This document shows positions 35,420 to 43,925 of a DNA stretch of 64,000 nucleotides, piece after piece. The first letter of the stretch is position 1; the number at the start of each line of letters is the position of its first letter. The translations under genes were made by a program, and so were the position numbers. Source of the DNA: Pseudorhodoferax soli (GTDB lineage Bacteria > Pseudomonadota > Gammaproteobacteria > Burkholderiales > Burkholderiaceae_C); assembly GCF_003337555.1 (NCBI RefSeq), contig NZ_QPJK01000004.1, positions 97,221-161,220 of the forward strand, in the 5' to 3' direction. The notes beneath the pieces were generated by a model. That model made no database searches. It was not told where the DNA came from and saw nothing but the letters and a program-made list of their open reading frames with translations.

Positions 35420-36877
35420 ATGCCCCAGAACATCCTCGATGCATTCGACGCCACCGGCCTCTCGCAGGCCCTGCACGCCGGCCAGCTGTCCTGCCGCGAA
35501 CTGATGCAGGCCACACTGGCCCGCATCCATGAGCGCAACCCGCGCTTCAACGCCATCGTGAGCCTGCGCGAGCCCGAAGCCCTGGTGGCCGAGGCCGACG
35601 CGCACGATGCGCTGCTCGCGCGCGGCCAACCCAAGGGCTGGCTGCACGGCATTCCGCAGGCCATCAAGGACCTCTCGGCCACGGCCGGCATCGCCACGAC
35701 GCACGGCTCGCCGCTGCTGGCGCAGCAGGTGCCGCGCGAGGACGAGCTGATGGTCGCGCGCATCAAGGCGGCCGGCGGCATCGTGATCGGCAAGACCAAC
35801 ACGCCCGAATTCGGCCTGGGCTCGCACACGTTCAACACGGTCTTCGGCACCACGGGCAACGCCTGGGACCCGGCGCGCTCGGCCGGCGGCAGCAGCGGCG
35901 GCGCGGCCGTGGCGCTGGCCCAGCGCATGCTGGCCGTGGCCGATGGCTCGGACTTCATGGGCAGCCTGCGCAACCCGGCGGGCTGGAACCACATCTTCGG
36001 CATGCGGCCCAGCCAGGGCCGCGTGCCCCAGGTGCCGGCCGCCGATGCCTGGCTGGCGCAACTGGGCACGGCCGGCCCGATGGCACGCACGGTGCGCGAC
36101 CTGGCGCGCATGCTCGACACCCAGGCCGGGCACGATCCGCGGGCCCCGCTGTCGCTGGACGATGGCGCGCGCTTCGCCGAGGCGCTGGGCCAGGCCCATC
36201 GTGCATCGCGGCCGGTGCGCATCGCCTGGCTCGGCGACCTGGATGGCTACCTGCCCATGGAAGCCGGCGTGCTGGACTGCTGCGAGCAGGCGCTGCACCG
36301 CCTGGCCGCCCTGGGCTGCGTGGTCGAGCCCACGGCGCTCGGCACCGCGCCCGAGCCGGTCTGGGAGGCCTGGCTGGTCTGGCGCCGCGTGCTCGTGGGC
36401 GCGCGCATCGCGCCGCTGCTGGCGCTGCCGCAGGCACGCGAACGCATCAAGCCCGAGGCGCTGTGGGAATACGAGCAGGGCCAGGGCACCAGTGCCGCGC
36501 AGTTCATGGCCGCCAGCAGCCGGCGCACCGCCTTCTACCAGCACCTGCTCGGCCTGTTCGAGCACCACGATGTGCTGGCCCTGCCCAGCGCGCAGGTCTG
36601 GCCCTTTGCGGCCACGGAGCGCTGGCCCGCGCAGATCGCCGGCCGCACGATGGACACCTACCACCGCTGGATGGAGGTGGTGATCTACGCCACCTTCGCG
36701 GGCCTGCCGGCCATCAGCATCCCGGCGGGCTTCGGGCAGGGCTTGCACAAAGGCCTGCCGATGGGCCTGCAGCTGATCGGCCGGCCGCGCGACGACGCCG
36801 GTGTGCTGCGCCTGGCTGCCGCCTACGAGGCGGCCGAGCAGGCACTGCTGCGCGCCGCGCCGCCGGCAAGCGGTTGA
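35420..36877 (+). CDS. Amidase-signature hydrolase
   Basis: A 485-residue amidase-signature enzyme. The Ser-cisSer-Lys triad is visible: Lys in HGIPQAIKDLSAT, cis-Ser in the ARSAGGSSGGAAVALA glycine-serine stretch with the nucleophile in DGSDFMGSLRNPAGW. The family hydrolyses amides such as indoleacetamide, aryl amides or Glu-tRNA; the single-gene context here argues against GatA. No signal peptide, so cytoplasmic. The ATG at 35420 is far inside the open frame, but residues upstream show no homology and lie in the hairpin repeat. Confidence 0.9.
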   Translation: MPQNILDAFDATGLSQALHAGQLSCRELMQATLARIHERNPRFNAIVSLREPEALVAEADAHDALLARGQPKGWLHGIPQAIKDLSATAGIATTHGSPLLAQQVPREDELMVARIKAAGGIVIGKTNTPEFGLGSHTFNTVFGTTGNAWDPARSAGGSSGGAAVALAQRMLAVADGSDFMGSLRNPAGWNHIFGMRPSQGRVPQVPAADAWLAQLGTAGPMARTVRDLARMLDTQAGHDPRAPLSLDDGARFAEALGQAHRASRPVRIAWLGDLDGYLPMEAGVLDCCEQALHRLAALGCVVEPTALGTAPEPVWEAWLVWRRVLVGARIAPLLALPQARERIKPEALWEYEQGQGTSAAQFMAASSRRTAFYQHLLGLFEHHDVLALPSAQVWPFAATERWPAQIAGRTMDTYHRWMEVVIYATFAGLPAISIPAGFGQGLHKGLPMGLQLIGRPRDDAGVLRLAAAYEAAEQALLRAAPPASG

Positions 36878-36887
36878 TGCGCCGCCC

Positions 36888-37574
36888 CTAGATCGCGCCG
36901 AGCCAGCAGGCGCGCTGGATCGCCGCCATCTTGTTGTCTGCGCCGAGCTTGGCCATGGCGTTGGCCATGTGGAAGTTCACCGTGCGCTCGGAGCACGCCA
37001 TGCGCTCGGCACTGGCGCGCGCGGTCAAGCCGTCGAAGGCCAGGCGCAGGCACTCTTCCTCGCGCCGCGTCAGCGGGCTCCAGGCCGCCACCAGCGCGCT
37101 GCGCAGGGTGGGCCAGAACCCCTGGGCGAGCCAGCCCAGCATGGCCGCATGGCTGCGCTGCTGCTGTTCGCCGGAGACGAACAGAAAGCAATCGAAGCTG
37201 CGCCCGGCCGGCAAGCCGAAGCTCACGCGCACCACCGCCTGCAGGCCCAGCGCCATCCAGGTGCTGCGCCAGTGCGCATCGACCTCGGCCTCGGGCTGGT
37301 GCAACGGCCGCGCCAGCGCCTGCCAGGCCACGGCCGGCATGCCAAGGCGCTGCGGACCTTCGCCGAAATCGGGGCTGCGCGCCAGCGCATAGGCCGCCTG
37401 CTGCGCGCTGAGCGGGTAGACGGCCAGCACGCGGCGCTCGGACGGGTCGCCCTGCAGCTCCGGCCCCAGCACCACGATGGCCCCCACATCCTGCGCGGCA
37501 AGCGCGTGCAACCACTCCCGCAGGAGTTCGATCAAGGTGCGACTGGCAGTTCTGACAGGTGAGCGTGGCGACAT
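36888..37574 (-). CDS. LuxR-type transcriptional regulator
   Basis: A 228-residue regulator with a C-terminal LuxR DNA-binding domain (LTRREEECLRLAFDGLTARA, CSERTVNFHMANAMAKLGAD) and an N-terminal sensor domain of about 150 residues, similar in length to autoinducer-binding domains. The conserved residues of AHL-binding LuxR proteins are not obvious. The ATG at 37574 with AAGG upstream was chosen. It is divergent from the response regulator at 37633, with 58 bases between them, and convergent with the amidase. Confidence 0.83.
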   Translation of the reverse strand: MSPRSPVRTASRTLIELLREWLHALAAQDVGAIVVLGPELQGDPSERRVLAVYPLSAQQAAYALARSPDFGEGPQRLGMPAVAWQALARPLHQPEAEVDAHWRSTWMALGLQAVVRVSFGLPAGRSFDCFLFVSGEQQQRSHAAMLGWLAQGFWPTLRSALVAAWSPLTRREEECLRLAFDGLTARASAERMACSERTVNFHMANAMAKLGADNKMAAIQRACWLGAI

Positions 37575-37632
37575 GGGAAAACCTTGCCGTGACAATACCA
37601 CCGGCACTTTCCAGGACCCACCTGCCCCCTCC

Positions 37633-38619
37633 ATGAGCCTTCCGCTGTTCCATTGCCCCGGCAGTTTTTCGTTCCTGGACGACGATCCGGACTACCTGCA
37701 GATGCTGGCACTGATGCTGCCCGGCCACTGGAACGTGCGCCTGCACACCAGCGTCGACGAATGCCTGGGCCTGCTGCAGCAGGAGTCGGCCGTCTGGGAA
37801 GACGATGCCTGGGCGCAGCAGCAGATCATCGACCGCTGGCGCCAGGGCGCCACGCCGCTGCTGCCCCAGGTGCTGGCCTACTGGGCCGGGCCGGCGCGTG
37901 CGCGCTACGCGCTGACGCACGCCTGCATCGTCGACTACTCGATGCCGCAGATGAACGGCCTGGATGCGCTGGCAGCGCTCAGCGACTGGCCCGGCCTGCG
38001 CGTGCTGCTCACCGGCCAGGCGGACGAGCAGATCGCGGTCGATGCCTTCAACCGCGCGCTGATCGACCAGTTCCTGCCCAAGCAGGACCCCGACGTGGCC
38101 GCGCGCCTGCTGACGGTGCTGCGCCACATGCCCTCGAACGCCAACACGCGGGCCTCGCAAATCTGGCGCAGCACGCTGACGCCGGTACAGAACGCACAGC
38201 TGCGCGTGCCTTCCACCGCGCGTGCGCTGCAGCAGTTGCTGGACCAGCACGGCTTCGTCGAGCATGTGGTGCTGGGCGACCCGTTCGGCATCCTCGGGCG
38301 CACGGCGGCCGGCGCGGTCGGCTGGCTGCAGCTCGAACCCGTGTCCGGGCTCGAGGAGCTGGAGCAGCTGGCCGAGGCCGCGGGCCTGGACGCCGATGCG
38401 CTGGCCGACATCCGGCACGGCCGCCGGCTCGTCGACCTGGAACTGGGCCAGGCCCTGGGGCGTGGCGCGGTGCCCCGGCTGCAGCCGGCATTCCCGATCG
38501 GGCTGGACGACTCCCTGATCGGCGCACTGTTCATGCTGGACGCGGCGCACCAGCTGCCGGCGGACAGCAGCTACGCGGCCTGGCTCGCGTGCCAGCCCGA
38601 GCGGCAGGTCAGGCGCTGA
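37633..38619 (+). CDS. Response regulator-like protein with insertion and novel C-terminal domain
   Basis: A 328-residue protein. Residues 1-170 are a receiver domain: acidic residues in FLDDDPDYLQML, phospho-Asp in CIVDYSMPQMNGLDAL, Thr in LLTGQAD and Lys in FLPKQDP. The spacing from the acidic pair to the phospho-Asp is about 85 residues, some 40 more than usual, so there is an insertion holding LLQQESAVWEDDAWAQQQII. The C-terminal 155 residues match no DNA-binding or enzyme domain I know. It is divergent from a LuxR regulator. No partner kinase is adjacent. Confidence 0.78.
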   Translation: MSLPLFHCPGSFSFLDDDPDYLQMLALMLPGHWNVRLHTSVDECLGLLQQESAVWEDDAWAQQQIIDRWRQGATPLLPQVLAYWAGPARARYALTHACIVDYSMPQMNGLDALAALSDWPGLRVLLTGQADEQIAVDAFNRALIDQFLPKQDPDVAARLLTVLRHMPSNANTRASQIWRSTLTPVQNAQLRVPSTARALQQLLDQHGFVEHVVLGDPFGILGRTAAGAVGWLQLEPVSGLEELEQLAEAAGLDADALADIRHGRRLVDLELGQALGRGAVPRLQPAFPIGLDDSLIGALFMLDAAHQLPADSSYAAWLACQPERQVRR

Positions 38620-38878
38620 AGCGGGCCGCGCTGCGCGCGCGGGCCTTGTCGGCTTCTTCTTCCCGGTTCCTCGGCCCGGCCGTCGTCACGAGTTCGGCCA
38701 GCAATGCGGTGGCCGTGGCCGTGACGGCCTCGACCGCCTGCGCGAAGGCCGCCTCATTGGCCTTGGACGGCACCGAGAAGCCCGAGAGCTTGCGCACGAA
38801 CTGCAGCGATGCCGCGCGGATCTCCAGCTCGGTCGCGGGCGGTTCGAAGTTGAACAAGGTCTTGATGCTGCGGCACAT
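38609..38878 (-). CDS. DUF2277-family protein
   Basis: An 89-residue protein beginning MCRSIKTLFNFEPPATELEI, the characteristic opening of DUF2277. The rest is helical with an Arg/Ala-rich tail. Function unknown. Its end overlaps the convergent response-regulator-like gene by 11 bases. It lies 15 bases before the start-distal end of the persulfide dioxygenase gene on the same strand, so it may be cotranscribed with it. Confidence 0.88.
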   Translation of the reverse strand: MCRSIKTLFNFEPPATELEIRAASLQFVRKLSGFSVPSKANEAAFAQAVEAVTATATALLAELVTTAGPRNREEEADKARARSAARFSA

Positions 38879-38893
38879 GGCGGCCTCCGCGCT

Positions 38894-40003
38894 TCAGTTC
38901 TGCCGCCAGGGCAGGCCGCGCAAGCGCCAGCCGCCCTTGCGGTTGCGGTGCGCATCGGCATCGGGGTCGCCCTCGAAGCCTTCGAGGATGTTGTAGGCCT
39001 CGATGCCGAGCTCGGCCGCACGCTTGGCCGCTGCCACCGAGCGCACGCCGCTGCGGCACAGCAGCAGCACCTTGCCGCCCGCGGGCACGGCGGCGCGCAG
39101 CGCGCTGTCGAAGTCCGGGTTCAGCGCCATGCCGGGCCATTGCTTCCAGGCCACGGGCACGGCGCCGGGCACGAAGCCCACCCACTCGCGCTCGGCGTCG
39201 GTCCGCACATCCACCAGCACCGCCTGGCCCTGCGCGAACCACTGCGCGGCCAGCGTGGGCGTCACGTCCCCGGCGTAGCCGCTGGCCGGCCGCGGCGCCT
39301 CGTCGGGCAACGCCGCGGCGCGGCCCAGCCCGGACTGCAGGTTGGCCGGCACGGCCTCGTCCATGCGCTTGGGGCGCGGCAGGTTCAAGCCTTCCATGAT
39401 GGCCACGAACTCGGCCTCGCTCTTGCCGGCCACGCGCGGGTTCGACTGCTTCTCCGCACCGATGGTCGAGCTGGTGCGGCCCTGGTAGTCATGGCCGGGC
39501 CAGACCACGGTGGCATCGGGCAGCTGGAACAGCACGCCCGTGATGCTGCGGTACAGCGCCTCGGCGCTGCCCGACTGGAAGTCGGTGCGGCCGCAGCCGC
39601 CGATCAGCAAGGTGTCGCCCGTGAACACATGGCCCTGCCACAGGTAGCACATGCTGCCGGCCGTGTGGCCGGGCGTGTGCAGCACGCGCAGGCGCTGCTC
39701 GCCGAAGGCGATCTCCTCGCCGTCGTGCAGCTGCACCGATGCGGTGGTGATGCCGCAGCCCGCGGGGGCCGCCGTGCGCGCGCCGGCATGCTCGGCCAGC
39801 AGCCCGGCGCTGGTCACGTGGTCGGCATGGGCATGGGTCTCCAGCGTCCAGGCCAGCTGCAGGCCGTGCTCGCGCAGCAGCGCCAGGTCGCGCTCGACCT
39901 GCGTGTCCACGGGATCGATGATCACGGCCGCGCGCGTGGCGGGGTCGGCCAGCACATAGGTGTAGGTGCTGGAGGCGGGATCGAAGAGCTGGATGGGGTC
40001 CAT
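38894..40003 (-). CDS. Persulfide dioxygenase-rhodanese fusion protein
   Basis: A 369-residue two-domain sulfur enzyme. Residues 1-245 are an ETHE1-like metallo-beta-lactamase fold with iron ligands in ETHAHADHVTSAG, LHTPGHTAGSMCYL and TGDTLL, and VWPGHDYQGR. Residues 265-360 are a rhodanese with its active Cys in VLLLCRSGVRSVAAAK. The fusion oxidises glutathione persulfide to sulfite and can exchange sulfur with thiosulfate, part of H2S detoxification. This arrangement (PRF) is known from Burkholderia. ATG 40003. No sulfide quinone reductase is next to it. Confidence 0.92.
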   Translation of the reverse strand: MDPIQLFDPASSTYTYVLADPATRAAVIIDPVDTQVERDLALLREHGLQLAWTLETHAHADHVTSAGLLAEHAGARTAAPAGCGITTASVQLHDGEEIAFGEQRLRVLHTPGHTAGSMCYLWQGHVFTGDTLLIGGCGRTDFQSGSAEALYRSITGVLFQLPDATVVWPGHDYQGRTSSTIGAEKQSNPRVAGKSEAEFVAIMEGLNLPRPKRMDEAVPANLQSGLGRAAALPDEAPRPASGYAGDVTPTLAAQWFAQGQAVLVDVRTDAEREWVGFVPGAVPVAWKQWPGMALNPDFDSALRAAVPAGGKVLLLCRSGVRSVAAAKRAAELGIEAYNILEGFEGDPDADAHRNRKGGWRLRGLPWRQN

Positions 40004-40142
40004 GGCATGCCTGCGAAAAGGGCGGATTTCCTCAGTGTAGGTGCGTAGTGGTATTCCCTGTCGGGGACATTCCGGTTGGCCGAGGTTGTCATATCACCCA
40101 ACATGTATGCGCCTTCTGTTCACAACCACTGGAGACACATCG

Positions 40143-41261
40143 ATGACCCAAGCCAAGACCTCTGCCGCGCCGCGCCGTCGCAACCTGCTCAAAGGAGCCG
40201 CCGTGGCCGCCGGTGCCATGTCGGCCCCCATGGTCAGCCAGGCCCAGACCACCACGCTGCGCTTCCAGAGCACGTGGCCGGCCAAGGACATCTTCCACGA
40301 GTACGCGCAGGACCTGGCCAAGAAGATCAACGACATGGCGGGCAACCGCCTGAAGATCGACGTGCTGCCGGCCGGCTCGGTGGTGCCCGCGTTCCAGCTG
40401 CTCGACGCGGTCGGCAAGGGCACGCTGGACGGCGGCCATGGCGTGATCGCCTACTGGTATGGCAAGAACTCGGCGCTGGCGCTGTGGGGCTCGGGCCCGG
40501 GCTTCGGCATGGACGCCAACATGGTGCTGGCCTGGCACTACTACGGCGGCGGCAAGGCCCTTGTCGAGGAGATCTACAAGAGCCTGAACCTGGACGTGGT
40601 CTCCTACATGTACGGCCCCATGCCGGTCCAGCCGCTGGGCTGGTTCAAGAAGCCGGTGGCCAAGGCCGACGACATGAAGGGCCTGAAGTTCCGCACCGTG
40701 GGCCTGGCGGTGGACGTGTTCACTGACATGGGCGCGGCCGTCAACCCGCTGCCCGGCGGCGAGATCGTGCCCGCGCTGGACCGCGGCCTGATCGACGCGG
40801 CCGAATTCAACAATGCCTCCAGCGACCGCGTGCTGGGCTTTCCCGATGTGGCCAAGAACTGCATGCTGCAGAGCTTCCACCAGAGCGGCGAGCAGTTCGA
40901 GGTGCTGTTCAACAAGACCAAGCTCAATGCGCTGCCGGCCGAGCTCAAGTCCATCGTCGACTACGGTGTGCAGGCCGCCAGCGCCGACATGAGCTGGAAG
41001 GCCATCGAGCGCAATTCCAAGGACTACGAGGAGCTCAAGAAGCAGGGCATCAAGTTCTACAAGACGCCCGACGCGATCCTGCGCGCGCAGCTGGCGTCCT
41101 GGGACAAGGCGGTCGCGGCCAAGGCCAAGGACAACCCGATGTTCAAGAAGGTGCTGGACTCGCAGCGCGCGTTCGCACAGCGCGCCGGCCAGTGGCACAA
41201 CGACTACACCGTCGACTTCAAGATGGCCTACAACCACTACTTCGCGCAGAAGAAGAGTTGA
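40143..41261 (+). CDS. TRAP transporter substrate-binding protein, TakP/FcbT1 type
   Basis: A 372-residue periplasmic receptor. A twin-arginine-type signal (RRRNLLKGAAVAAG) ends near SQAQ. The body has TWPAKDIFHEYAQDLAKKIN, HGVIAYWYGKNSALALWGSG and FGMDANMVLAWHY, typical of the mannitol/chloroaromatic or alpha-keto-acid branch (COG4663). The ATG at 40143 follows GGAGACACATCG. It works with DctQ and DctM downstream to import an organic acid with sodium. The 139 bases upstream hold the promoter region for both this operon and the persulfide dioxygenase. Confidence 0.91.
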   Translation: MTQAKTSAAPRRRNLLKGAAVAAGAMSAPMVSQAQTTTLRFQSTWPAKDIFHEYAQDLAKKINDMAGNRLKIDVLPAGSVVPAFQLLDAVGKGTLDGGHGVIAYWYGKNSALALWGSGPGFGMDANMVLAWHYYGGGKALVEEIYKSLNLDVVSYMYGPMPVQPLGWFKKPVAKADDMKGLKFRTVGLAVDVFTDMGAAVNPLPGGEIVPALDRGLIDAAEFNNASSDRVLGFPDVAKNCMLQSFHQSGEQFEVLFNKTKLNALPAELKSIVDYGVQAASADMSWKAIERNSKDYEELKKQGIKFYKTPDAILRAQLASWDKAVAAKAKDNPMFKKVLDSQRAFAQRAGQWHNDYTVDFKMAYNHYFAQKKS

Positions 41262-41282
41262 TGCCTCGCACGCTTGTGCCGT

Positions 41283-41312
41283 GACAAGGGCGCCCTGAGC
41301 GGCGCCCTTGTC
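41283..41312 (+). terminator. Strong intra-operon stem-loop between dctP and dctQ
   Basis: A perfect 12-bp inverted repeat (GACAAGGGCGCC, 6-base loop, GGCGCCCTTGTC) lies 21 bases after the receptor stop and 27 bases before the dctQ ATG. It is followed by GTTGTCTG rather than a T-run. It would reduce read-through or protect the upstream mRNA end, giving more receptor than membrane subunits. Confidence 0.75.
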
Positions 41313-41339
41313 GTTGTCTGCCCCTGTGAAAAGCGAGTC

Positions 41340-41960
41340 ATGCAAAAGCTCCTGCTTGCGATCGACACGATCTCCACCTTCATCGGCAAGACCGCGGCCT
41401 GGGCCGTGGTCGCCCTCACGGTCCTGATCAGCTGGGAGGTGTTCTCCCGCTACGCGCTGAACAACCCGCACGCCTGGGTGCTGGACGCGCAGATCATGCT
41501 GTACGGCACGCTGTTCATGCTGGCCGGCGCCTACACGCTGGCCAAAGGCGGCCACGTGCGTGGCGACGTGCTCTACGGCTTCTTCAGCCCGCGCGCGCAG
41601 GCCGGCGTGGACCTCGTGCTCTACATCGTCTTCTTCCTGCCCGGCGTGCTGGCCATGACCTGGGCCGGCTGGACCTACGCGCAGGAGTCGCTCGCCATCC
41701 GCGAGCAGACCTTCTCGGCCACGCCGCTGCCGCTGTACCCGTTCAAGTTCGTGATCCCCGTGGCTGCGGCCGCGTTGTTGCTGCAGGGCCTGGCGGAGAT
41801 CGCGCGCTGCGTGATCTGCCTGAAGACCGGCGCCTGGCCGAGCCGCGAAGAGGACGTGCAGGAGGTCGACGTCGACAAGCTCAAGGAGATGGTGCACGTG
41901 AAGGATGCCGACATCGCCGCGCTGGACCGCCAGCTTGCCGCCAAGCAAGGGAGGGCCTGA
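41340..41960 (+). CDS. TRAP transporter small permease (DctQ type)
   Basis: A 206-residue four-helix membrane protein: helices near 13-35, 53-72, 92-112 and 140-160, with WEVFSRYALNNPHAWVLDAQ as the family core motif. The C-terminal 45 residues are charged and cytoplasmic (SREEDVQEVDVDKLKEMVHV). The ATG at 41340 was chosen because the longer frame would start inside the stem-loop region. It ends two bases before the large permease gene. Confidence 0.9.
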   Translation: MQKLLLAIDTISTFIGKTAAWAVVALTVLISWEVFSRYALNNPHAWVLDAQIMLYGTLFMLAGAYTLAKGGHVRGDVLYGFFSPRAQAGVDLVLYIVFFLPGVLAMTWAGWTYAQESLAIREQTFSATPLPLYPFKFVIPVAAAALLLQGLAEIARCVICLKTGAWPSREEDVQEVDVDKLKEMVHVKDADIAALDRQLAAKQGRA

Positions 41961-41962
41961 GC

Positions 41963-43912
41963 ATGCGCAAGGAACTGTGGTTCGGCTTCTCCATCATGGG
42001 CCTGGTGCTGCTGTCCATCGTCTGGATGCTGCTGGGCGTGGACAAGATCACGCATGGCCACCAGGGCCTGTTGATGCTGTCGCTGGTGGTCATCGCCATC
42101 ATGCTGGGCTTCCCGACGGCCTTCACGCTGATGGGCATGGGCATGATCTTCACCTGGCTGGCCTACGACGGCGACATCCGGCGCACGCTCGACCTGATGG
42201 TGCAGGCAGCCTACAAGAGCATGGCCAACGACGTGCTGATCGCGATCCCGCTCTTCGTGTTCATGGGCTATCTGGTCGAGCGCGCCAACCTGATCGAGAA
42301 GCTCTTCAAGAGCATGCACCTGGCCATGGCGCGCGTGCCCGGTTCGCTGGCCGTCGCCACGCTCGTCACCTGCGCCATCTTCGCCACGGCCACCGGCATC
42401 GTCGGTGCCGTGGTCACGCTGATGGGCCTGCTGGCGCTGCCGGCCATGCTGCGTGCCGGCTACAGCACCTCGATGGCGGCCGGCGCCATCACGGCAGGTG
42501 GTTGCCTGGGCATCCTGATTCCGCCCTCGGTGCTGCTGATCCTGTACGGCGCCACGGCCGGCGTGTCGGTGGTGCAGCTGTATGCGGGCGCCTTCTTCCC
42601 GGGCCTGATGCTGGCCGGGCTGTACGTGGTCTACGTCATCATCATGGCCAAGATCAAGCCGCAGTGGGCGCCGCCGCTGTCGGCCGAAGAGCGCCGCGTG
42701 GACCTGCCGGCGCCCATCCGCGCTTTGCCGGCCGATGCGGGGAACCATGCGCCCCGGCGCCTGCTGCAGGCGCTCAAAGGCAAGCGCAACGCCGAGGTGC
42801 CGACGGGCTACGTGCTGCGCCAGCTCGCGTTGGTGTTGCTGCCCGGCCTGCTCTTCGTGCTGCTGGCGGCGGGCACCTGGCGTTCCGTGACCACGGTGCA
42901 GGCCGAGGCGCAGTACGACATCCAGCCCATCGGTGCGGAAAGTTCCAGCAGCGCGCCCGCCGAAGGCGGCCTGCAGGAACCACCGACCGACGGCGCCCTG
43001 CAGGAGCCGCCCGCCGAGGGCGCGCTGCAAGAACCTCCCGTGGAAGGGGCGGTGCAGGAGCCGCCGGGCGCCGAGCCGCCCCCCGCCGCCGCCGCAGCGG
43101 CCGAGCCGGCCAGTGCGCCTGCCGCAACCGCGGAGGCGGCGGCGGCCGAACGCAAGCCGGCACCGACCTGGTGGTGGGTCGGCTTCGCGGTGCTGGGGGC
43201 GCTGGTGGCGGTCTTCTACCTGTTCCTCAGCTTCGCGCGGCTGGAAATCTTCAAGATGCTGCTGGCCTCGTTCTTCCCCCTGGTGGTGCTGATCCTCTCC
43301 GTGCTGGGCTCCATCGTGTTCGGCCTGACCACCCCGACGGAGGCGGCCGCCATGGGCTCGCTGGGCGGCTTCCTGCTGGCGGCCGCCTACCGGCGGCTCA
43401 GCATGGACGTGGTGAAGGAGTCCGTCTACCTCACCGCCAAGACCTCGGCCATGGTCTGCTGGCTGTTCGTGGGCTCGGCCATCTTCTCCGCCGCGTTCGC
43501 CCTGCTGGGCGGGCAGGAGCTGATCGAGAAATGGGTGCTCTCCATGAACCTCTCCAAGGTGGAGTTCCTGGTGCTCTCGCAGATCGTGATCTTCCTGCTG
43601 GGCTGGCCGCTGGAGTGGACCGAGATCATCGTGATCTTCATGCCCATCTTCATCCCACTGCTGGACCACTTCGGCGTGGACCCGCTGTTCTTCGGCCTGC
43701 TCGTGGCACTGAACCTGCAGACCGCCTTCCTGTCGCCGCCGGTGGCGATGTCGGCCTTCTATCTGAAGGGCGTGGCGCCGCCGCATGTCACGCTGAACCA
43801 GATCTTCGCCGGCATGATCCCGTTCATGGGCATCCAGATCCTGGCGATCTTCCTGCTGTACCAGTGGCCCGGCATCGGCCTGTGGTTGCCCCAGACCTTG
43901 TACGGCCGCTGA
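41963..43912 (+). CDS. TRAP transporter large permease (DctM type) with repeat-bearing insertion
   Basis: A 649-residue permease of the FcbT3/TakM branch (COG4664). N-terminal helices with ATATGIVGAVVTLMGLLALP and GGCLGILIPPSVLLILYGAT and C-terminal helices with LTTPTEAAAMGSLGGFLLAA are typical. Between about residues 310 and 400 there is a hydrophilic insertion with four 9-residue repeats of the form AEGALQEPP, then a Pro/Ala-rich stretch, flanked by membrane helices. The usual family length is 430-600, so the insertion accounts for the excess. It probably faces one side of the membrane as a flexible loop. Confidence 0.91.
   Translation: MRKELWFGFSIMGLVLLSIVWMLLGVDKITHGHQGLLMLSLVVIAIMLGFPTAFTLMGMGMIFTWLAYDGDIRRTLDLMVQAAYKSMANDVLIAIPLFVFMGYLVERANLIEKLFKSMHLAMARVPGSLAVATLVTCAIFATATGIVGAVVTLMGLLALPAMLRAGYSTSMAAGAITAGGCLGILIPPSVLLILYGATAGVSVVQLYAGAFFPGLMLAGLYVVYVIIMAKIKPQWAPPLSAEERRVDLPAPIRALPADAGNHAPRRLLQALKGKRNAEVPTGYVLRQLALVLLPGLLFVLLAAGTWRSVTTVQAEAQYDIQPIGAESSSSAPAEGGLQEPPTDGALQEPPAEGALQEPPVEGAVQEPPGAEPPPAAAAAAEPASAPAATAEAAAAERKPAPTWWWVGFAVLGALVAVFYLFLSFARLEIFKMLLASFFPLVVLILSVLGSIVFGLTTPTEAAAMGSLGGFLLAAAYRRLSMDVVKESVYLTAKTSAMVCWLFVGSAIFSAAFALLGGQELIEKWVLSMNLSKVEFLVLSQIVIFLLGWPLEWTEIIVIFMPIFIPLLDHFGVDPLFFGLLVALNLQTAFLSPPVAMSAFYLKGVAPPHVTLNQIFAGMIPFMGIQILAIFLLYQWPGIGLWLPQTLYGR
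42959..43066 (+). repeat. Four in-frame 27-base tandem repeats in the dctM gene
   Basis: Units at 42959-42985, 42986-43012, 43013-43039 and 43040-43066 encode AEGGLQEPP, TDGALQEPP, AEGALQEPP and VEGAVQEPP (residues 333-368). The QEPP core is invariant while the codons vary (e.g. CAGGAACCACC versus CAAGAACCTCC). The repeat has thus been kept at protein level and is not a recent slippage product. Confidence 0.9.
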
Positions 43913-43925
43913 GGCGACAACACCC

